A DNA stretch of 7,176 nt from CAYVFC01 sp964450715. Lineage in GTDB: Bacteria; Myxococcota_A; Polyangia; Polyangiales; JAFGIB01. The notes under the pieces were generated by a model that had not been told where the DNA came from, did not search any database, and worked only from the letters and a program-made list of their open reading frames with translations. Positions within the stretch are counted from its first letter, which is position 1, and each line of letters starts with the position of its first letter. Made by a program: the position numbers and the translations under genes. Of this stretch, positions 1 to 4,569 are shown one piece after another. The stretch is taken from positions 1 to 7,176 of the forward strand of contig CAYVFC010000234.1 of assembly GCA_964450715.1 (NCBI GenBank), given 5' to 3'.

Positions 1-1
1 G

Positions 2-1750
2 GGCAGCAGCTCGAGCGCGGGCAGCGGCGGCGCCGGCAGCGGCGGCGGCGGCGGCTCGGCCGGCAGCGGAGGCGGCGAGGCCGTCTGCGGAAACGCCGTG
101 GTGGAGCCTCCGGAGCAGTGCGACGACGGCAACCAGGTCGACACCGACGGCTGCACCAATCTCTGCGAAAAGACCTGCCAGAACAGCGTCGACTGCGACG
201 ACCTGGATCCCTGTAACGGGGCCGAGGTCTGCGCGGACGGAATCTGCGGCCCGGGCGCGGGCGGCATGTCGGACGGAGAGCAGTGCGGGGACAACAAGTC
301 GTGCTACCAGGGAGAGTGCTTGGCGCACGAGTGCGGCAATAAGGTGGTGCAGGGAGACGAGGAGTGCGACGACGGCAACCCGAACGACCAGGACGGGTGC
401 ACATCGCTCTGCCTGTTCACCTGCGTGGCCGACGATCCGGAGCGCGACGACTGCACTGACGACTGCAATCTCACCGCGACCTGCGACGCGGCCACCCACA
501 CCTGCGTCGCCGGCTCTCCCTTGCCCGACGGCACGCTCTGCGACCTGGAGCGGGGCTACTGCCTGAACGGCGCCTGCGTGCTCTCCACCTGCGGCGACGG
601 CAACCAGGAGCCCAACGAGGAGTGCGACGACGGCAACACCCTGGACGGCGACGACTGCACGGCGGTCTGCACCGTCTCGGTCTGCGGCAACGGCATCATC
701 GACGGCAACGAGCAGTGCGACGACGGCGTGGGCCCGGACGGCGTCCCGGTCAACCTGGACGGCTGCGACTTCAAGTGCCGGGTGGAGCTGACCTTCCGCG
801 GCTCGGGCATGGGCATGTCGGACAACCCGGCGCCCGATTACTGCGTCTACCACGACAGCGCCAAGCAGGGGAACTCCTTCGCCGGGCTCTTCCCCGACCC
901 GGCCCTGATCAACACCGTCAACGACTACATGAAGCAGATGATGGAAAGCGGGGACATGGGCTACATCTTCCACGTGATGGACGTGGACGATCCCACGGGC
1001 GTGGTACCCGATCCGTTGATCCGGACCGGCATGTCCGTGGCCGTACCCGACCCGGCCGCCAACTGGGTCAATACCACGAACAAGCTCGACTTCCCCTTCC
1101 TGGTCTACCGCGAGTTCTACGACGACAACCTGCAGCCCTTATCCATCTCCAACAGCGAGCTGATCGTGGAAAACGGCAAGCTGGTCATGGTCTCGTCGGT
1201 GCCGGGCACCATGGGCTTCGAGGCGCCGGAAGGCACCTTCATTATGCACGACATCGTCACCCACATCGAGATCGACGAGGCCAGGAGCAAGCTCACCGCT
1301 CCGCCCGACTCTATCGACTCGCTGCTGCTGCCCGAGTCGGTGGGCGGAAACGACGCGGGCCAGGTCAACGGCATCATGTGCGGAGCGCTGGCGGCGGAGA
1401 GCTTCGCCAACATGGGGCTGCCGCAGGGCAACGTCATGGGTCTGCCGCTGCCGCTGATGGAGATGTTCTGTCTGGATCAAGGGTTATCGGGCCAGTTCCA
1501 GACCTGTCCCGAGGGAGTGAAGCCGCCCGATTGCAGCTCGGTGCTCGACATGATGCAGACCGGGTGCAGCTCCACCGATCTGTTCGGCAACACCACCTGG
1601 TTCGTCGCCCCGCTGGGCGATCCGGACGCCGATTTCGACGGCGACGGGGTGGGCGACGGCTACTCCATGGTGCAGAAGATCTCCGGGCAGCGGGTCAAGA
1701 TCGTCGGCTTTGCCGAGGGAGAGCCGCCCGCGCGGCCCATCATGCAGTGA
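2..1750 (+). CDS. Exported Cys-rich protein with DUF4215 (Myxococcus cysteine-rich) repeats, 5' partial
   Basis: The frame is open to the left edge, so the true start and any signal peptide lie outside; 582 residues are visible. Residues 1-26 are a Gly/Ser/Ala linker of the kind that follows a lipoprotein or secretion signal in Myxococcota proteins. Four Cys-rich units with the pattern CGN/CGD...(E)xCDDGN/G...DGCxxxC begin near residues 29, 111, 197 and 228, matching the DUF4215 / myxo_disulf_rpt family. Between units 1-2 and 2-3 lie spacers of a second Cys-rich type (DPCNGxExC, then DGxxC and CxxGxC). From about residue 262 to 535 is a domain with few Cys that I do not recognise, rich in D, P and hydrophobic strands. 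Near the C terminus (540-552) is an Asp-rich D-x-D-x-D-x-D-G-D-G loop like an EF-hand or thrombospondin-3 calcium site. Such repeats are typical of secreted or surface disulfide-bonded proteins; the function is unknown. The stop is TGA at 1748-1750. GTG at 98 is not the real start, because the linker and first Cys lie upstream of it in frame. Confidence 0.87.
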   Translation, partial: GSSSSAGSGGAGSGGGGGSAGSGGGEAVCGNAVVEPPEQCDDGNQVDTDGCTNLCEKTCQNSVDCDDLDPCNGAEVCADGICGPGAGGMSDGEQCGDNKSCYQGECLAHECGNKVVQGDEECDDGNPNDQDGCTSLCLFTCVADDPERDDCTDDCNLTATCDAATHTCVAGSPLPDGTLCDLERGYCLNGACVLSTCGDGNQEPNEECDDGNTLDGDDCTAVCTVSVCGNGIIDGNEQCDDGVGPDGVPVNLDGCDFKCRVELTFRGSGMGMSDNPAPDYCVYHDSAKQGNSFAGLFPDPALINTVNDYMKQMMESGDMGYIFHVMDVDDPTGVVPDPLIRTGMSVAVPDPAANWVNTTNKLDFPFLVYREFYDDNLQPLSISNSELIVENGKLVMVSSVPGTMGFEAPEGTFIMHDIVTHIEIDEARSKLTAPPDSIDSLLLPESVGGNDAGQVNGIMCGALAAESFANMGLPQGNVMGLPLPLMEMFCLDQGLSGQFQTCPEGVKPPDCSSVLDMMQTGCSSTDLFGNTTWFVAPLGDPDADFDGDGVGDGYSMVQKISGQRVKIVGFAEGEPPARPIMQ

Positions 1751-1754
1751 GGCT

Positions 1755-1767
1755 TTCTCGCTACTTG
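1755..1767 (+). repeat. 13-bp direct repeat, left copy
   Basis: TTCTCGCTACTTG lies five bases after the stop of the Cys-rich protein gene. An identical copy in the same orientation is at 3614-3626, over the last codons of the activase. Together they bracket the segment holding the histidine kinase and the MITE-like element. A 13-bp match somewhere in a 7-kb window is not rare by chance, so only its position makes it notable. Confidence 0.35.
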
Positions 1768-2014
1768 GGAGACACCGCAAAATAAGCGATGCGAGACCGG
1801 GCGCGCCGACGTAGCGCGATCGCGCGTGCGCCCGGGGGCAAAAGCGCAGAGTTCTCTCCCTGCGGGCAGTAGAGCGTTTTCGAGGATTCTTCCGACCCCC
1901 CTGGGGCGATTCAACAGAACCGCCCAGGCGGTCTCGATCACTTCCGGATCGATTGACCTAGGCTCGACTCCCTCTTTTGTCCTCCCTTGCACCCCCAAGT
2001 GCTTTTGAGGGTTG

Positions 2015-2043
2015 GTTACATCCACGCCAGTTCCCGGTATAAT
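2015..2043 (+). promoter_or_regulatory. Sigma70-type promoter of the histidine kinase gene
   Basis: A perfect -10 hexamer TATAAT (2038-2043) sits 17 bp from GTTACA (2015-2020), which matches four of six bases of TTGACA. Transcription would start near 2050, giving a leader of about 44 nt before the ATG at 2094. The clean consensus is unusual for a high-GC genome and fits the AT-richer character of the gene it precedes. Confidence 0.6.
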
Positions 2044-2093
2044 ACTGCCTGAACCTCCGTAGATGTGTAAAAAGAGAACCCTGGTTCGCTAAC

Positions 2094-3398
2094 ATGAGAA
2101 AGCATGCCGCCATTGCCTGGAGGAATTACGTAGCATCGATGGATCTCCAGGAAATCATTAGCGCTTGTTCTCCGCAAGGCACATTTAGTGCAGTTCTGGT
2201 TTTACTAGGCATTATATTTGGCGGCCTTTACCTGCCCGCGGTTCAATCAGCCATCGAGCTGTCAAACGGAGTTCTTCCCACCCTCTTTACTTTTTTGGGC
2301 GCCGCCGCTTCGTTAACCGCATGGCGAGCAGGAGTCACAAAGCTTGACATAATAGCCGTTAGTCAAATCATCGACACAATGGCCTATTCAATTGTTTTGC
2401 TCAGCTTATCTGCATATACAAGCGGTAGCGCGTCCCACGCTTTTGCCGGCCTATTTGCCTTAAGTTGCATCTTCTGGGGCAGGCATTTTTCCTTTTCACT
2501 TATTGGGTCGGCAAGGATACTGATCGTCGTCCTGATCTTTGTTGTTTCAGGCATGATCGACGTTGTCTCGACTATAATTGCCGCTGTTGGCGTGGTTCTC
2601 TTTATAATCGCGACCATTACGACTAAATCCCGGTTACGCCAAAAGGCTGTTGTTGGGCTTGCTCAGGATGCGCTTAAAGATTTAGATAGCATTCTCGATC
2701 GTCACGACTCTGATCATGCCACAAATACGGATGATCACGTGGCAGCTTTAGTTCACGATCTCAAAAACACTCTCATTCCCCTCTCCTGGAGCTTAGAGAG
2801 TTTCGCTAAGGGCAGACGCTCTGGGCTGCGCAATCCAAAGGAATCATTGACTACGGCGGTGGAAAGCATCAACGGAGCAGTCTCCATATTGGCTGACTAT
2901 CTAAAGAGAGCAAAGAGGTCCGCGATCGGCAAAGATGGTAATTCGACTGTTTTCTTACCCTCTTTAGGAGAAGCCGTACAGAATTCGCGCCATGTCGAAA
3001 AATATGCGGATAAAAACCTGATCGTGCAAATAGACGAAGTGTACGTAAAGGGACAGCTCGATTTTCTTAAAGCGGCTGTCAATAATCTCGTCGAAAATGC
3101 CTTTGACGCGGGCGCTGATACCGTGGCGCTTAGGACGATTGAAACAAACAGTGAACAGCAGGTTGCCTTGGAGCTAACAGACAATGGCCCGGGGTTGACG
3201 AAGGGCGTTCAAAAGAAGCTGTTCGAACCCTTTAATGCAGGCGGCAAAGAACACGGCGTTGGTTTGGGAATATACTTGGCTTACAGAATGGTTAAGTCAC
3301 TAGGGGGAGAGATCAAACTCGCTCATTCTGGTAAGGATGGCACCAAATTTGTATTGACCCTGCCCAAATCCGAGAATCCTTCGCAGACGAATATATAG
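2094..3398 (+). CDS. Orphan membrane sensor histidine kinase
   Basis: A 434-aa transmembrane sensor kinase expected to autophosphorylate on His221 and pass phosphate to a response regulator. Residues 31-176 contain about six hydrophobic segments (near 31-52, 58-76, 84-106, 115-137, 139-152 and 155-176) with short loops, so sensing is probably within the membrane; no PAS, GAF or HAMP domain is evident. The phosphoacceptor box is HDLKN (221-225). The ATPase domain has an N box NNLVEN (330-335), G1 DNGPG (363-367), an F box KLFEPF (375-380) and G2 GVGLG (388-392). All key catalytic residues are present, so it should be active. No response regulator is adjacent. The start at 2094 is uncertain: it has only a poor AGAGAA upstream, and ATG 2139 (Met16) has GGAGG about 15 nt upstream, which is too far. 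The gene is AT-richer than its neighbours, which suggests horizontal transfer. The signal is unknown. Confidence 0.9.
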   Translation: MRKHAAIAWRNYVASMDLQEIISACSPQGTFSAVLVLLGIIFGGLYLPAVQSAIELSNGVLPTLFTFLGAAASLTAWRAGVTKLDIIAVSQIIDTMAYSIVLLSLSAYTSGSASHAFAGLFALSCIFWGRHFSFSLIGSARILIVVLIFVVSGMIDVVSTIIAAVGVVLFIIATITTKSRLRQKAVVGLAQDALKDLDSILDRHDSDHATNTDDHVAALVHDLKNTLIPLSWSLESFAKGRRSGLRNPKESLTTAVESINGAVSILADYLKRAKRSAIGKDGNSTVFLPSLGEAVQNSRHVEKYADKNLIVQIDEVYVKGQLDFLKAAVNNLVENAFDAGADTVALRTIETNSEQQVALELTDNGPGLTKGVQKKLFEPFNAGGKEHGVGLGIYLAYRMVKSLGGEIKLAHSGKDGTKFVLTLPKSENPSQTNI

Positions 3399-3400
3399 AC

Positions 3401-3405
3401 CTAAA
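3401..3405. repeat. Target-site duplication, left copy (CTAAA)
   Basis: CTAAA directly abuts the outer end of the left terminal inverted repeat, and the same five bases in direct orientation abut the right one (3561-3565). This is the footprint expected of a transposed element generating a 5-bp duplication. It begins three bases after the kinase stop codon. Confidence 0.65.
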
Positions 3406-3425
3406 CGTCCGTGACAAAATAACTC
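3406..3425 (+). repeat. Left terminal inverted repeat of the MITE-like element
   Basis: CGTCCGTGACAAAATAACTC is the exact reverse complement of 3541-3560. Pairing stops at the outer end (A3405 against C3561), which sets the element boundary. The AT-rich inner part, ACAAAATAACTC, is unlike the surrounding GC-rich DNA and could be a transposase binding site. Confidence 0.8.
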
Positions 3426-3540
3426 GATCAGGTTTCGGAGCGCGACGGCCCCGGATGCAAGGCGCGACGACGAGGAATATTGGGGATATTTCGAGGAGGA
3501 GCAACGCAGCAGACGGGGCCGTCCCGCCCGAAAGATGGAT

Positions 3541-3560
3541 GAGTTATTTTGTCACGGACG
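3541..3560 (-). repeat. Right terminal inverted repeat of the MITE-like element
   Basis: This is the perfect 20-of-20 inverted partner of 3406-3425. It is followed at once by the second CTAAA. Confidence 0.8.
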
Positions 3561-3565
3561 CTAAA
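3561..3565. repeat. Target-site duplication, right copy (CTAAA)
   Basis: This is the direct repeat of 3401-3405, immediately outside the right terminal repeat. It overlaps the palindrome AAAGCTTT (3563-3570), so the original target probably read CTAAAGC. Confidence 0.65.
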
Positions 3566-3613
3566 GCTTTGTCCCGGAGCCGTCGCCGTTGTCAGCGCAC
3601 CCGTTCGTCGACC

Positions 3614-3626
3614 TTCTCGCTACTTG
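3614..3626 (+). repeat. 13-bp direct repeat, right copy
   Basis: TTCTCGCTACTTG matches 1755-1767 exactly in the same orientation. It overlaps the TAG stop and last lysine codon of the activase gene on the minus strand. Confidence 0.35.
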
Positions 3627-4531
3627 CCGATCGCGACGCGCAGCCCCTCTGCCTCGACCAACTCCTTGAGGGCAAGCAGATGCGCGTCGTCCGGAGCCCG
3701 CGCCTCGGGCAGGGGATAGCTCCTTCCGAGCTGCTCGCATTTGCTCCTGCCCCCCTCGTGGTAGGGGAGAAACGAGATCGTCTCCAGCCCTAGACGCCTG
3801 GCCAGAAGCGCCAGCTCTCGAACGTGATCGACCGAGTCGTTGAAGCCCGCGATCAGCGGCATCCGCAGCCGGGTCGTACAGCGCGCGGCCGTCCTGGTCA
3901 GGTTTTCGAGGATGAGCGCGTTGTCGACCCCGGTGGCCCGCCTGTGGTGCTCCGCGTCCAGGTGCTTGACGTCGAAGAGCACCAGATCGGTAGAGGGCAG
4001 GAGCGCCTCCAGCGTCTTCCACGGCGCGTATCCCGAGGTGTCGACGGCGGTATGCAGCCCCTGCTGCTTGCACCGCTGTAGCAGCGCGCGCGCGAACCGG
4101 CCCTGGGAGAGCACCTCTCCGCCGGAAAGGGTCACGCCGCCCCCTGAGTTACGGTAGAAGAGCGCGTCCCTGAGCGCTTCGTCCACGACCTCGTCGACCC
4201 CCATGGGCTTTCCGCAAACCACCAGGGACCCGTAGAGACAGGCATCGACGCACTTCATGCACCAATCACAGCGGCCGCGATCAATGGCTCGCCCGGATGG
4301 TTCGCCCGGCCTGATCGCGCCTTGCGGACACGCCTGCGCGCAGGCGCCGCAGGATTTGCAGCGAATATCCCTGGCCAGCAGGCTCGGCTCCGGGCTCTGC
4401 GATTCCGGATTGGCGCACCAGAGGCAGCGCAGGGGGCAGCCCTTGAGAAAGACGGTAGTGCGGATGCCCGGTCCGTCGTGCAGGCTGTAGCGCTGGATAT
4501 CGAATACGATTCCGGTATCGCTCTGCTTCAC
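3620..4531 (-). CDS. Glycyl radical enzyme activating protein (radical SAM, with two-cluster ferredoxin insert)
   Basis: A 303-aa activase that cleaves S-adenosylmethionine reductively to abstract hydrogen from the glycyl residue of its partner enzyme. The N terminus carries the family signature YSLHDGPGIRTTVF (15-28). The radical-SAM motif C32-x3-C36-x2-C39 binds the catalytic 4Fe-4S cluster. An insert holds two more 4Fe-4S motifs, C58-x2-C61-x2-C64-x3-C68 and C88-x2-C91-x2-C94-x3-C98. This architecture is found in activases of glycerol/diol dehydratases, choline lyase, arylacetate decarboxylases and benzylsuccinate synthase, but not in the short PFL activase of E. coli. SGGE at 136-139 contacts the SAM amino group. 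The gene follows the glycyl radical enzyme gene on the same strand. The chosen GTG start at 4531 is 38 bases after the enzyme's stop and has GGAG only 2 nt upstream; an in-frame GTG at 4573 overlapping that stop (GTGA) would add 14 residues. No clear terminator follows. Confidence 0.93.
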   Translation of the reverse strand: MKQSDTGIVFDIQRYSLHDGPGIRTTVFLKGCPLRCLWCANPESQSPEPSLLARDIRCKSCGACAQACPQGAIRPGEPSGRAIDRGRCDWCMKCVDACLYGSLVVCGKPMGVDEVVDEALRDALFYRNSGGGVTLSGGEVLSQGRFARALLQRCKQQGLHTAVDTSGYAPWKTLEALLPSTDLVLFDVKHLDAEHHRRATGVDNALILENLTRTAARCTTRLRMPLIAGFNDSVDHVRELALLARRLGLETISFLPYHEGGRSKCEQLGRSYPLPEARAPDDAHLLALKELVEAEGLRVAIGK

Positions 4532-4569
4532 GGCTCCGTCTGCCCTGCCCGCGAACGCGCCTGCGGAGA

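Larger units (their letters stand above)
1751..2093. other. Intergenic region with small inverted repeats; no gene seen
   Basis: I find no convincing gene here. Visible structures are an 8-bp GC stem (1797-1804 with 1828-1835) enclosing the 12-bp palindrome GCGCGATCGCGC (1814-1825); GGCG-A-TTC / GAA-C-CGCC around an AACA loop (1905-1924); ACCGC-CCAG-GCGGT (1919-1932), which overlaps and would compete with the previous one; and a weak CCCcCAA / TTGaGGG hairpin (1992-2011). None is followed by a run of T, so none is a clear intrinsic terminator for the upstream gene. The right end carries the kinase promoter. GC content falls from high to moderate at about 1980-2010, where the AT-richer segment begins. 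Confidence 0.5.
3406..3560. mobile_element. MITE-like palindromic element, 155 bp
   Basis: This is a non-coding element whose two halves are near inverted copies. The ends are a perfect 20-bp inverted repeat (3406-3425 and 3541-3560). Further in, 3433-3453 pairs with 3514-3533 at 19 of 20 positions with one bulged A (3439); 3456-3458 pairs with 3509-3511; and the centre folds as a 7-bp stem (3474-3480 with 3486-3492, one G-T pair) around the loop TGGGG. It is flanked by CTAAA direct repeats. Terminal inverted repeats plus a target duplication and no transposase gene fit a miniature inverted-repeat transposable element moved in trans by a DDE-type transposase that I cannot identify. It lies between convergent genes, so the hairpin may also act as a two-way transcription stop; that is an inference, as no T-run follows. 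Alternatively it is a genomic hairpin repeat not linked to transposition. Confidence 0.75.

Noticed and set aside
26..76. GC-rich GGC/AGC tandem stretch as a DNA repeat or origin
   Set aside because: It is explained by coding of a Gly/Ser linker in frame with the Cys-rich protein.
622..1785. Plus-strand open frame of 387 codons overlapping the Cys-rich gene
   Set aside because: Arg-rich shadow frame; the overlapped frame shows regular Cys repeats and a Gly/Ser linker.
1797..1835. Intrinsic terminator for the Cys-rich protein gene
   Set aside because: The 8-bp GC stem has a long 23-base loop and no following T-run, so it does not meet the usual pattern.
1905..1932. tRNA T-arm-like sequence (GGCG, TTCAACA, CGCC)
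   Set aside because: Stem and loop sizes do not fit a T-arm on either strand, and no acceptor or anticodon arm can be built around it.
1992..2011. Hairpin CCCcCAA / TTGaGGG upstream of the kinase promoter as an operator
   Set aside because: Short, with a central mismatch, and not centred on the promoter elements; too weak to call.
3455..3793. Plus-strand open frame running out of the MITE-like element
   Set aside because: It starts inside the palindrome and runs antisense over the activase; no ribosome binding site or recognisable motif.
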